Part shown: positions 1 through 7,324 of the stretch, piece by piece | How positions within the stretch are numbered: the first letter of the stretch is position 1 | Layout: each line of letters starts with the position of its first letter | From: REBR01 sp033721915 | GTDB lineage: Bacteria > Pseudomonadota > Gammaproteobacteria > Pseudomonadales > Oleiphilaceae | Length of the DNA stretch: 19,521 bases | Assembly: GCA_033721915.1 (NCBI GenBank) | Contig: JAWWAC010000057.1 | Coordinates: 1 to 19,521 of the forward strand | Reading direction: 5' to 3' | Translations under genes and position numbers: made by a program | Notes under the pieces: model-generated | What the model saw: only the letters and a program-made list of their open reading frames with translations | What the model was told of the DNA's origin: nothing | The model's database searches: none

Positions 1-2
1 CC

Positions 3-941
3 GCATCCTTGGAGGGACGCCTTCGCCTGCCCGCCGTTGCTGCTCCGATGTTTCTGGCCTCCGGCCCCGATCTGGTGATCGGTGCGTGTCAGGCCGGCGT
101 CCTGGGGGCGTTTCCGGCACTCAACCAGCGCACCAGTGAGGGCTTTGAACAGTGGCTGCAGGAGATGAATGCCGCCCGTGAGGCAGAGCCGTCCATGGCC
201 CCCTATGGGGTCAACCTGATTGTGCACCGCACCAACCCCCGCTGGCAGCAGGACCTGGAGCTGTGTGCCCGCTACCGGGTGCCACTGGTGATCACCTCGC
301 TGGGGGCGGTCACGGATCTGGTGGAGAAGGTGCACAGCTACGGCGGTCTGGTGTTTCACGATGTGACCAACCGCCGCCATGCCCAGAAAGCTGCGGAAGC
401 CGGTGTGGATGGCATTATTGCCGTGTCCGCCGGCGCCGGTGGCCATGCCGGCACCCAGAGCCCCTTTGCCCTGGTGGAGGATATCCGCCAGGTGTTTGAT
501 GGCACGGTGGTTCTGGCCGGTGCCCTGTCACAGGGGCGTGATATTCTCGCCGCCAGGGCCATGGGGGCGGACCTGGCCTATATGGGCACGCGCTTTATCA
601 ACACCCGTGAGTCCGGCGCCCAGGAGGAATACCGCCAGATGGTGATCGAGGCAGTGGCCTCGGACATTATCCATACGCCGGCGGTATCCGGGATTCCCGC
701 CAGTTTTATGCGCCAGAGCCTGGAGGCGGCGGGTTTCCCCATGGACCAGCTGCACCTGGCCGGAGAAGTGAATTACGGTGAGAAGCTCAAGCCCGTGGAC
801 GACGAGGCCAAGGCCTGGAAGACCATCTGGTCGGCGGGGCAGGGGGTCAGTGCCATTCGCGACTGCCCGCCGGTGGCGGATCTGGTGTCACGGCTGGTAC
901 GGGAGTACGACGCGGCCCGCGAGGCGGTGTGCCGTCAGTGA
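3..941 (+). CDS. Nitronate monooxygenase-like flavoprotein (5' end missing)
   Basis: FMN-dependent TIM-barrel enzyme of the nitronate monooxygenase / 2-nitropropane dioxygenase family, which oxidises alkyl nitronates; the physiological substrate is unknown here. The visible part is about 312 residues. It opens with LRLPAVAAPMFLASGPDLV, the family's first strand and phosphate-near loop. The signature AGAGGHAGTQSP, which carries the His conserved in the family, lies near residue 144 counting from the TTG at 9. GADLAYMGTRFINTRES, the C-terminal FMN-phosphate side of the barrel, follows. The frame is open to the left edge, so the true start is probably a few codons outside; the TTG at 9 is not a convincing start. 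It converges with the binding-protein gene 43 bp downstream with no clear terminator between. Family is secure; exact substrate is not. Confidence 0.9.
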   Translation, partial: ASLEGRLRLPAVAAPMFLASGPDLVIGACQAGVLGAFPALNQRTSEGFEQWLQEMNAAREAEPSMAPYGVNLIVHRTNPRWQQDLELCARYRVPLVITSLGAVTDLVEKVHSYGGLVFHDVTNRRHAQKAAEAGVDGIIAVSAGAGGHAGTQSPFALVEDIRQVFDGTVVLAGALSQGRDILAARAMGADLAYMGTRFINTRESGAQEEYRQMVIEAVASDIIHTPAVSGIPASFMRQSLEAAGFPMDQLHLAGEVNYGEKLKPVDDEAKAWKTIWSAGQGVSAIRDCPPVADLVSRLVREYDAAREAVCRQ

Positions 942-984
942 CGCATTCTGTCTGAAGGGCTCTGGCTGAGGCTGGCGCCCCGGG

Positions 985-1755
985 TTACTCCGGCACGTCA
1001 TCCACCTGGGTATCGTTGCCGGAGCTCAGCGTTTCCAGGTCCAGTACCCGGAAAGCCTCCTCAAAGTCCCGTTTCAGCGTCTCGGCCCCGGGCATCTGCT
1101 TTGAGATCACAAAGGCGCCCCGCACACGGACCAGAAGGCTTTGCCGGAGGTCTTCCATGGGGTTGTCCGCCAGCAGCTCTTTCACCGGCTCGTCGTAATT
1201 GATCATGTACTGGCCCCGCCCCAGTGACAGCATGCGCAGTGCCGAGCCATGGTTGGGTGAGCGGGCCACGGTGGTATTCTCACTGGCAAGGATGTCATCC
1301 AGAAAACCCAGGTAGGTGAAGCCGCTGATCAGTATCAGATCCTTGCCCCGCAGCTCCTCAATACCGGAGATCTCTGGCTGGTCCGACTTGTGGTAGGCCG
1401 CCAGGGTCAGTGACAGGGGCGTCAGGTCCGTCTCCAGTACCGCTCCGTCCAGCTCGGGGATACCCGCCAGACCCGGCCAGAGGTCGACTTCGCCGCTGAT
1501 CAGTTGCCGGTAGACGCGGCTAATGGGCAGTTCGATCCACTCGAGCTGGTATCCAGCCTGTTCCGCCAGTTTCTCACTGAACTCCACCCAGGGGCCGGCC
1601 GCGTTGCCTTCATCATCCACGTACTTAAAAGGTGGGAAGTCAATAAAGGCGGTGCGCACGGTTCTGGTTGGCTCTTCTGACGACGTCTGCGCCACAAGCC
1701 CCGCGCTTGCCATAAAAGACAGTATCAAGCAGGCAGTCAAAGCAATGAATCGCAC
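985..1755 (-). CDS. Periplasmic solute-binding protein, family 3 type (SBP_bac_3)
   Basis: 256 residues. The N-terminal signal peptide (MRFIALTACLILSFMASAGLVAQ) has a likely cleavage near residues 21-23, so the protein should be periplasmic. The mature part starts with TVRTAFIDFPPFKYVDDEG and continues with GPWVEFSEKLAEQAGYQLEW, the standard opening of the amino-acid-type binding-protein fold. A later LISGEVDLWPGL segment matches the usual 'G.vD' lobe motif. No transporter permease or ATPase genes are adjacent, so it may be an orphan receptor or sensor subunit rather than part of an ABC importer. The start is GTG (CAC on the plus strand at 1753-1755), preceded by AAGG at a normal distance. 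The ligand cannot be read from sequence. Confidence 0.85.
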   Translation of the reverse strand: MRFIALTACLILSFMASAGLVAQTSSEEPTRTVRTAFIDFPPFKYVDDEGNAAGPWVEFSEKLAEQAGYQLEWIELPISRVYRQLISGEVDLWPGLAGIPELDGAVLETDLTPLSLTLAAYHKSDQPEISGIEELRGKDLILISGFTYLGFLDDILASENTTVARSPNHGSALRMLSLGRGQYMINYDEPVKELLADNPMEDLRQSLLVRVRGAFVISKQMPGAETLKRDFEEAFRVLDLETLSSGNDTQVDDVPE

Positions 1756-2010
1756 AATCGCACCTTATTATGAACCGGGATGTTTGCCAGTATCGCCAAG
1801 AGGTTGAATGGAGCCGCTGAAAGCCGTTATCGGGCATGATCAAGACACTGTGTAAGTTGTAGCACAATTCGACAAGCATGGCAGGGGAGCCCCACAATGT
1901 GCATTCTCCGGCACCACCCTGGCTTGCACGAACTTCTTAATAAAGCTAAGTTTTCTCCGTTCACTCATAACTCGGTGAGTTCAGTCTAAAAAACCAGGGG
2001 AATTACGGCT
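1756..2010. promoter_or_regulatory. Divergent intergenic region with a 13-bp palindrome
   Basis: This 255-bp AT-richer spacer separates the minus-strand binding-protein gene from the plus-strand symporter gene and must carry promoters for both. At 1969-1981 there is a perfect palindrome, AACTC-GGT-GAGTT, about 30 bp before the symporter start. A flanking ACTCA (1963-1967) and TGAGT (1976-1980) form an alternative overlapping inverted repeat. Such a site could be an operator or a short transcript hairpin; no specific regulator is implied. The symporter ribosome-binding site AGGGGA lies just upstream of its ATG. I could not pick convincing -35/-10 pairs. Confidence 0.4.
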
Positions 2011-3396
2011 ATGACGGACAAGCGCAGCTCCTTTCACGGTGAGTGGTCAAGCGGACTGGTTTTTATCCTGGCGGCCACGGGTTCCGCCGTGGGGCTGGGT
2101 AACCTCTGGCGCTTCCCCTATCTGGTGGGTGAGAACGGCGGTGGCGCCTTTATACTGCTGTATCTGGGGTGTATTGCCCTGATCGGCTTTCCCATCATGA
2201 TCGCCGAGGTGACGCTGGGCCGTCGTGGCCGTCGCAGCCCCATCAACAGCATCAAGCTGATTGCCCGTGAGGAGGGTCTGAGCGAGCGCTGGTCATTGCT
2301 GGGCTGGATGGGCGTGGCGGCGGGCTTCCTGATTCTCTCCTTCTACAGTGTGGTGGGCGGCTGGTCGCTGTTCTACACCGCAGAGGCGGTCACCAATGGC
2401 TACATGGGCATCAGCGCAGAGCAGGCCAGTGCCCTGTTCAGCGGACTGATCGAGAGCCCCGGGCTGGTGCTGATCTGGCACACGGTGTTCATGTTGCTGC
2501 TGTTCGCCATTGTGGCGGCGGGGGTGAAAAAGGGGCTGCAGCGGGCCGTCACCTTCCTGATGCCGCTGCTGTTTGTGCTCTTGCTGGTGCTGGTGGTTTA
2601 CGGCTTCACCACGGCAGGTTTTGGCGAGGCCATGGACTTTCTTCTGACTCCGGACTTCTCCGCCATTGGCGCCGGCGCGGTGCTGGCGGCCATGGGCCAG
2701 GCCTTCTTTACCCTGAGCCTGGGCATGGGGGCCATCATGATGTACGGCGCCTACCTGCCCAAGTCCAACTCCATTCCCGTCAGCACCGGCTGGATCGTCG
2801 GCATGGACACGCTCAGCGCCCTTCTGGCGGGTCTGGCCATTTTCCCCATCGTCTTCACCATGGGTCTGGAGCCCGGGGAGGGCCCCGGACTGGTGTTTGT
2901 GACACTGCCCGTGGTGTTTGGCGAGATCGGTTTCGGCTTTGTTCTGGGTATCGTGTTTTTCCTGCTGCTGTCCGTGGCGGCGGTGACCTCCGGCATTTCA
3001 CTGCTGGAACCGGCGGTGGCCTATCTCTCGGAGACCTGGCATGGCAGCCGGGTCAAGGCGGCGGCCACGGTGACCTTTCTGATCTGGTTGCTGGGTGTGG
3101 CCTGCGGGCTGTCCCTCAATGCCTGGTCCGGCGTCAACCTGCTGCCGGGCATGAACATCATGGACTCCATTGAGTATGTCTCCAGCAATATCATGCTGCC
3201 ACTGGGCGGGTTGCTTGTGGCCGTTTTTGTGGCCTGGCGCATGCGTCAGCACACGGTTTCCAGTGAGCTGGACACACATCATCACCATCGCCTCTTTGTG
3301 CTCTGGCGGCTGGTGACCCGTTTTGTGGCCCCGGCAGCGGTGCTGCTGGTGTTCCTGGAGGCCACCGGGCTGCTGGGGCTGGTCAGTGGCCAGTAG
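2011..3396 (+). CDS. Sodium-dependent transporter, SNF/NSS (LeuT-fold) family
   Basis: 461 residues, the usual length for bacterial members. The first membrane helix carries the family hallmark GSAVGLGNLWRFPYLVGENG (residues about 24-43), which holds the unwound segment that binds Na+ and substrate. Further helices follow to the C-terminus, 11-12 in all by inspection, as in LeuT/MhsT-type proteins. It should import an amino acid or related amine with sodium at the inner membrane. The substrate is not predictable. The ATG is preceded by AGGGGA. The DUF192 lipoprotein gene follows 58 bp later on the same strand and may be co-transcribed. Confidence 0.93.
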   Translation: MTDKRSSFHGEWSSGLVFILAATGSAVGLGNLWRFPYLVGENGGGAFILLYLGCIALIGFPIMIAEVTLGRRGRRSPINSIKLIAREEGLSERWSLLGWMGVAAGFLILSFYSVVGGWSLFYTAEAVTNGYMGISAEQASALFSGLIESPGLVLIWHTVFMLLLFAIVAAGVKKGLQRAVTFLMPLLFVLLLVLVVYGFTTAGFGEAMDFLLTPDFSAIGAGAVLAAMGQAFFTLSLGMGAIMMYGAYLPKSNSIPVSTGWIVGMDTLSALLAGLAIFPIVFTMGLEPGEGPGLVFVTLPVVFGEIGFGFVLGIVFFLLLSVAAVTSGISLLEPAVAYLSETWHGSRVKAAATVTFLIWLLGVACGLSLNAWSGVNLLPGMNIMDSIEYVSSNIMLPLGGLLVAVFVAWRMRQHTVSSELDTHHHHRLFVLWRLVTRFVAPAAVLLVFLEATGLLGLVSGQ

Positions 3397-3454
3397 CCGC
3401 AAGGGCTCTCTGTCCGGGGAGAGGAGGGCCGTCCTTCACAGGGGGCTGGGCATC

Positions 3455-3988
3455 ATGCCGCAATGGGGTCGCCGTTGCCTGCTCTACGGGCTGCTGGCGG
3501 CACTGCTCAGTGGCTGCAGTGGTCCGTCACGGGATGATACCGACCGGGGCACCCAGTTGTGCCTGCCCCGTGGCGATGGCTACATGCCATTGAGTGTGGA
3601 GCTGGCCACCACGCCGGAGCAGCGCAACAAGGGGCTGCAGGGGCGTGAAAGCTTGGGGCGGCGCTCCGGCATGCTGTTTCTGTATGGCCAGCCACGCTCA
3701 CCGGACAATGGATTCTGGATGTACCGTACCATGATCCCCCTGAGCCTGGCCTGGCTGGACCGGGAAGGGCAGGTGCTGGGCCTGCAGGAGATGCGCCCCT
3801 GTAGTGCCAGTGATTCCTCCGAGTGCCCCCGTTATACCGCCGGAGTCACCCATCAGGCGGCACTGGAAGTGAACGCCGGGCTCTTCCAGCAACTGGGTGT
3901 CAAAGACGGGCGGCGAATCCAGGTGGCGGCAGGCGCTGCGGACAACCCTTGTGGTCGCCGCCGCTCACTGGCCAGCCTGTTCGACTAG
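3455..3988 (+). CDS. DUF192 family lipoprotein
   Basis: 177 residues from the ATG at 3455; longer in-frame extensions upstream overlap the symporter gene and spoil the signal peptide. The signal sequence ends in a lipobox, ALLSGC, with the acylated Cys at residue 21, so a lipid-anchored envelope protein is expected. The DUF192 domain covers about residues 40-160: ELATTPEQRNKGLQGRESL, then GMLFLYGQP and the conserved FWMYRTMIPLSLAWLD (87-102). Two extra cysteines (116 and 124) sit in an insertion of the domain and could form a disulfide. The family has no established biochemical role. A second, non-lipoprotein member sits in the tad operon at 17449. Confidence 0.85.
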   Translation: MPQWGRRCLLYGLLAALLSGCSGPSRDDTDRGTQLCLPRGDGYMPLSVELATTPEQRNKGLQGRESLGRRSGMLFLYGQPRSPDNGFWMYRTMIPLSLAWLDREGQVLGLQEMRPCSASDSSECPRYTAGVTHQAALEVNAGLFQQLGVKDGRRIQVAAGAADNPCGRRRSLASLFD

Positions 3989-4019
3989 TGCGCCCTCAGG
4001 CCAGCCTGTTTATCACCGC

Positions 4020-4751
4020 CTACTCCGCTTTTGCCAGTTCACGCTCAATCACCGCCGAGAGCTGCTCCCAGTTGCTGCGGCTCAATGTGGTGTTGTTGAC
4101 TATCACCGTGGGGGTGGAGCGCACCCGCACCTGCTGGGCCACGGACAGTGACTGGTCAACCTGATCTTTCGGCCGCTCATTGGCCAGGCAGCGCTCAAAA
4201 CGCCGCTCATCCAGCCCCAGCTCACCGGCATAGCCGGTAAACACGGTCACCGGGTCGCTGCTGTTGTCCCAGCGGGGCTGGCGCTCAAACAGCCGGTGCT
4301 GCATGGCCCAGTAGGCATCCTGGGCGCCGGCGCAACGGGCGGCCATGGCGGCCGGGACGGCGTTGTCATGCTGGCGCAGTGGCATCTCGAAGAACACCAG
4401 CCGCACCTTGCCCGTCTCAATGTACTCCTTCACCAGGCGCTCATGGGTCTGGTCTGCAAAGCGGGCGCAGGCCGGGCATTGGTAGTCGGCAAACTCCCGC
4501 ACCACCACCGGTGCGTCCGGATCACCCCGGTGGATGCCATGGCGGTCCAGCTGCGCGGGGAAGGGATTCGGTGAGGGCTCCGGCAGTGCCGGGCCGGGGC
4601 CCACCCCCGGTGTGGTCAGAAACAGCACCAGAGCCACCACAACCACCACGGAGGCGATGCCGCCGGCCCAGTAGAGCCTTTTCTGGCGCTGTTCCCTGAG
4701 TCTCTTGCTGCTGGGTTGTCCGGTCTGCTTGCGGCGTTTGGCTTCGCCCAT
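4020..4751 (-). CDS. DsbA-like thioredoxin-fold protein, membrane-anchored
   Basis: 243 residues from the ATG at 4749-4751, chosen because AGAGGA lies about 8 bp upstream and the protein then begins MGEAKRRKQ, a frequent N-terminus for membrane-anchored proteins of this kind. A basic cytoplasmic stretch is followed by one membrane helix (about 27-47) and a Pro/Gly-rich periplasmic linker. The Thioredoxin_4/DsbA-like domain follows. Its active site is YQCPACARF (Cys92 and Cys95), and the cis-proline is in RSTPTVIVNN (Thr213-Pro214). It probably catalyses thiol-disulfide exchange in the periplasm as oxidase or isomerase; the direction is not readable. A longer open frame continues upstream but lacks plausible coding character. 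It is divergent from the ChaN-like gene. Confidence 0.88.
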   Translation of the reverse strand: MGEAKRRKQTGQPSSKRLREQRQKRLYWAGGIASVVVVVALVLFLTTPGVGPGPALPEPSPNPFPAQLDRHGIHRGDPDAPVVVREFADYQCPACARFADQTHERLVKEYIETGKVRLVFFEMPLRQHDNAVPAAMAARCAGAQDAYWAMQHRLFERQPRWDNSSDPVTVFTGYAGELGLDERRFERCLANERPKDQVDQSLSVAQQVRVRSTPTVIVNNTTLSRSNWEQLSAVIERELAKAE

Positions 4752-4867
4752 GGTGCTGTCCTCTGGTTGGTGGTGACATGAATGGATGTTATAAGAGTTG
4801 TTGGCACAGTATCCATGCACGGGCCTGCAGCACAAGGGGGGTCGTGCCGGCGGTTGGGAGGTGACGC
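4752..4867. promoter_or_regulatory. Divergent promoter region between DsbA-like and ChaN-like genes
   Basis: The 116-bp spacer between two divergent starts must contain promoters in both directions. It is AT-richer around 4780-4805 (GTTATAAG near 4789). A strong Shine-Dalgarno, GGGAGGTGA, directly precedes the ChaN-like ATG at 4868. Individual promoter elements cannot be assigned with confidence. Confidence 0.35.
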
Positions 4868-5806
4868 ATGGGGTTGGCGGTAAAATCGGTGTCTGTGGGG
4901 CTGTGGTGGTTGCTGTTGGGCCTGTTGCTGTCCGGCTGTTCGATATTGCCCGGTCTGGGCAACGAGAAGGAACAGATGGCGGCAGAGACAGACAATCCGT
5001 CATTGCCGGATTCCTGTCCCGCACCGGGAGAGTGGCATGTGGTCGGAGAGACAGCCCCACTGAGCCAGTCCGACCTGCTGGAGAAACTCACCCGCGACAG
5101 CATCGTACTGCTGGGCGAGCGACACAGCGCCCGGGCGGACCATCACTGGCAGCTGCACCTGATGGCGGCACTGCACGGCCGTTTCGAGGGGCTTGCCGTG
5201 GGGTATGAAATGTTTGTGCGGGAGCAGCAACCCGTGCTGGACGCCTGGCTGGACGGGCGTATCAGTGACAGGGAACTGCAGGAGCAATCAGATTGGGACC
5301 GTCACTGGGGCATGGACTTCAGCCTGTACGAGCCGCTGCTGCGGTTCAACCGGCTGCAGAAAATCCCCGCCCGGGCACTGAATGTCCCCCGGGATCTGGT
5401 GCGGCGCATTGGCCGGGATGGCTGGGAGTCGGTCCCTGAAGAGGAGCGCTATGGTCTGTCCCGGGGCGCCGAACCGCCCCAGGTGTACCGGGACTATCTG
5501 GCCGGCATGGCGCAACACCCGGGGCACGAAGCCGCCTCGGAAGAGGAGGTGCTGGCTTTTATCCGTGCCCAGGGCGTCTGGGACCGGGCCATGGCGGAGG
5601 GCCTGAGTGCCATGGCGGATAAAGCCGACGGGCCCGTTGTGGGCATTGTGGGGCGCGGCCACGTGGTCAACGGCCACGGCATCCCCTACCAGCTGGAAGA
5701 CCTGGGTGAGACATCGGTCTGGGTGCTGTTACCCTGGCGGGAAGGGGACGAATGCCTCACCGGGGACAGCACACCGGCGGATGCCCTTTATGGACTGCCC
5801 CGGTAA
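4868..5806 (+). CDS. ChaN family (haem-binding-like) lipoprotein
   Basis: 312 residues. The signal peptide ends in LLLSGC with lipid-modified Cys24. The ChaN/'Cofac_haem_bdg' domain begins around residue 70 with DSIVLLGERHSARADHHWQ, the family's defining loop, followed by GLAVGYEMF and WDRHWG. The C-terminal GIVGRGHVVNGHGIPYQL is another family hallmark. Campylobacter ChaN binds haem cofacially and is thought to aid iron uptake; haem ligation here is inferred only. No TonB receptor or haem transport gene is adjacent. The Shine-Dalgarno is near perfect, and the gene leads a three-gene unit ending at the terminator at 6642-6668. Confidence 0.85.
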   Translation: MGLAVKSVSVGLWWLLLGLLLSGCSILPGLGNEKEQMAAETDNPSLPDSCPAPGEWHVVGETAPLSQSDLLEKLTRDSIVLLGERHSARADHHWQLHLMAALHGRFEGLAVGYEMFVREQQPVLDAWLDGRISDRELQEQSDWDRHWGMDFSLYEPLLRFNRLQKIPARALNVPRDLVRRIGRDGWESVPEEERYGLSRGAEPPQVYRDYLAGMAQHPGHEAASEEEVLAFIRAQGVWDRAMAEGLSAMADKADGPVVGIVGRGHVVNGHGIPYQLEDLGETSVWVLLPWREGDECLTGDSTPADALYGLPR

Positions 5807-5850
5807 GGCCGCTCCCGTCGCTACATTCACACCAGGACAGGGGGAGAGCC

Positions 5851-6288
5851 ATGACAGACACTGAACTGCCGGAAAACCGCATCATCGTCTACTACGACGG
5901 CGCCTGCCCCCAATGCCGCCGTGAGCGGGACCGCTACGAGAAACTGGCCGGCCCGGACGCGGTAGTCTGGCTGGATATCACTGGCCGTGACGCGCTGCTG
6001 CGGGAGCAGGGCATCGACCCGCAAGCCGCACTGCTGCAACTGCACGTACAGGACAAACAGGGGCGGGTGCACCGGGAACTGGACGCCTACCGCCTGCTGC
6101 TGGGCCAGATCACCTGGCTGCGGCCACTGGCCTGGCTGATCGGCCTGCCGGTCATCCGCCCACTGCTGTCCGCACTGCTGCACCGCTGGGTGGTGAAGCG
6201 ACTGAGCCGTGACGGCCGCCTTCCCGGGCAGAGCTGCAACAGCTCCGACCCAGACACGCCCGGAAAACGGGACACCCATTCACAGTAA
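5851..6288 (+). CDS. DCC family / DUF393 thiol-disulfide oxidoreductase-like protein
   Basis: 145 residues starting at the ATG at 5851 after GGGGGAGA. The N-terminus IIVYYDGACPQCRRERD contains the DxxCPxC motif of the DCC family (Cys19, Cys22), a thioredoxin-like fold. The middle has the usual LLQLHVQDKQGRVHRELDAYR segment, and a hydrophobic stretch (TWLRPLAWLIGLPVIRPLL) precedes a basic C-terminus. No signal peptide is seen, so it is probably cytoplasmic or peripheral at the inner membrane. Family members are presumed redox proteins but few have been characterised. It lies 44 bp after the ChaN-like gene and 15 bp before the zinc-finger gene. Confidence 0.85.
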   Translation: MTDTELPENRIIVYYDGACPQCRRERDRYEKLAGPDAVVWLDITGRDALLREQGIDPQAALLQLHVQDKQGRVHRELDAYRLLLGQITWLRPLAWLIGLPVIRPLLSALLHRWVVKRLSRDGRLPGQSCNSSDPDTPGKRDTHSQ

Positions 6289-6303
6289 ACGGGAACAACG
6301 CCC

Positions 6304-6618
6304 ATGAGCCGAGATGACCATGATGATCAGGACCTGGACCAGCAGATGACCCGGCTGGCCGAGCAGCTCACCGACGACAAGGTCAAGGCCATCGCCGACC
6401 GCCTGGGCCTGCACCGCCATGAGAAAGCCCGGCGTGAAGCCTCGGCCCCCCACACCCGTGACCCGTCAGCCCCGTCCATCAGCCAGCGGGAAGAGGCCAC
6501 CTGCTCGTTCTGCGAAGGGACCCGTGAACAGGTGGGGCCCATGGTGGAAAGCAAAAGTGGAGCCCTGATCTGCAAGGGTTGCATTGCCACGATGGTGGCG
6601 AGGAAGCTCAAGGAATAA
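6304..6618 (+). CDS. Small protein with a ClpX-type C4 zinc finger
   Basis: 104 residues. The N-terminal half is charged and predicted helical (DDHDDQDLDQQMTRLAEQLT). The C-terminal half carries TCSFCEGTREQVGPMVES followed by LICKGCI: Cys67, Cys70, Cys90 and Cys93 form the treble-clef zinc finger that ClpX uses at its N-terminus to dimerise and bind adaptors and substrates. No AAA+ ATPase domain follows, so this is not a clpX fragment by truncation; the frame ends cleanly just before a terminator. It could act as a ClpX adaptor or decoy, or simply use the fold for another partner; that is inference. Last gene of the ChaN-DUF393 unit. Confidence 0.8.
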   Translation: MSRDDHDDQDLDQQMTRLAEQLTDDKVKAIADRLGLHRHEKARREASAPHTRDPSAPSISQREEATCSFCEGTREQVGPMVESKSGALICKGCIATMVARKLKE

Positions 6619-6641
6619 TGGCGTTATCGCAGTTATGCCCC

Positions 6642-6668
6642 AAAACCCGGCTGATGCCGGGTTTTTTT
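6642..6668 (+). terminator. Intrinsic (rho-independent) terminator
   Basis: A perfect 10-bp stem, AAAACCCGGC (6642-6651) with GCCGGGTTTT (6656-6665), encloses a TGAT loop and runs into seven T residues (6662-6668). It lies 23 bp after the zinc-finger gene and closes the ChaN-DUF393-zinc-finger unit. Confidence 0.93.
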
Positions 6669-7324
6669 GTGGGCCGGTTACGGCAATCTCCCGTGAGAAA
6701 GAGTTTAAAAGGGGTTCAGGTTATGGAGCGACAGTGGCTTCAAACGACGCTGGCCGGAATCCGGGAAAGCCAGCCACCTGGTAAAAATACTGGGTTTGAA
6801 TCCGTTCAATTTCATTAGTTTAAGACCCTAAATAGACTTTTCGTGATGCGCGTCAAAATCATGACGGAAGCCGGGTTTTTTTGATTGCACTCGGGGCAAT
6901 AGAGAATACACTTTGTCAAAACAGGCATCGGAAGCTGCGTTATTGGTTGACTTCTTCGGCCGTTATCCACGGTTGGTTGGAAGCACGGACGGACTATTAC
7001 TATCAGGGATGTGTTCTTTGAGCGGTACCGCAATACCTCTTCGTTAGCTGCGCAGGACCTCAACGGTCTTTGTGCGGACGGTGAAGTCCTTCGTCCTGCT
7101 GCTTTATCGATGACATGTTGATGACCCTGTGCCCGATGTCTGGCAGAGGGTTTTGCAGTGGACCGTGCCTGGACAACAGAGGATCAGGCTCCTCATGTCT
7201 CGCCAGGAAACGCTGTCTGGTGCTGTCTGGCAATGACAGCCTGAAAACGCGTTGCAGCAGGAGAAACCGCAACGCCCATCAAACCACTAGGGCTTGTGAG
7301 CCCATCGAGCGAAGGAATGTCACC
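6669..7324 (+). promoter_or_regulatory. Long leader upstream of the tad locus
   Basis: About 650 bp without a believable gene. It should hold the promoter of the pilus locus. What can be seen: a second copy of the terminator half GCCGGGTTTTTTT at 6870-6882, preceded by a CGTCA/TGACG inverted repeat (6851-6866); an AT-rich patch at 6785-6840; a weak promoter-like pair TTGGTT (6973-6978) and TATTAC (6995-7000), spacing 16; a potentially branched fold at 7046-7103; a hairpin GCTGTC/GACAGC at 7222-7240; and a hairpin GGGCT-TGTG-AGCCC at 7290-7303 just before the pilin Shine-Dalgarno. The large untranslated leader suggests regulation at RNA or transcription-factor level, but no known riboswitch was recognised. 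Confidence 0.45.
7046..7103 (+). other. Candidate structured leader RNA element
   Basis: GCAGGAC (7052-7058) is exactly complementary to GTCCTGC (7093-7099), and outside an internal loop AGC (7046-7048) can pair with GCT (7101-7103). Inside lies a second hairpin, GGAC (7076-7079) with GTCC (7086-7089), closing a GGTGAA loop; GACC/GGTC (7056-7068) is a competing alternative. The arrangement could be a branched structure, or two alternative conformers, about 220 nt upstream of the pilin start. No known RNA family was recognised and chance pairing is possible. Confidence 0.25.

Noticed and set aside
3970..4010. 12-bp direct repeat GGCCAGCCTGTT at 3970-3981 and 3999-4010
   Set aside because: Short, one copy is coding, no element lies between, and there is no sign of an attachment site or transposon scar.
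6579..6818. Plus-strand open frames running through the terminator
   Set aside because: They overlap the zinc-finger gene end and the intrinsic terminator, and lack protein-like composition.
7141..7158. Sigma-54-like promoter (TGGCAG...TTTTGCA) before the pilin gene
   Set aside because: The GG and GC elements are separated by 11 bases instead of the required 10, and the -24 element lacks the usual C after TGGCA.
7115..7324. In-frame upstream extension of the first pilin
   Set aside because: It would place 70 Arg/Cys-rich residues before the prepilin leader, and the internal ATG at 7325 has a well-placed AAGGA.
6669..7324. c-di-GMP (GEMM) riboswitch in the pilus leader
   Set aside because: I looked for the conserved GEMM core segments and did not find them; only generic hairpins are present.
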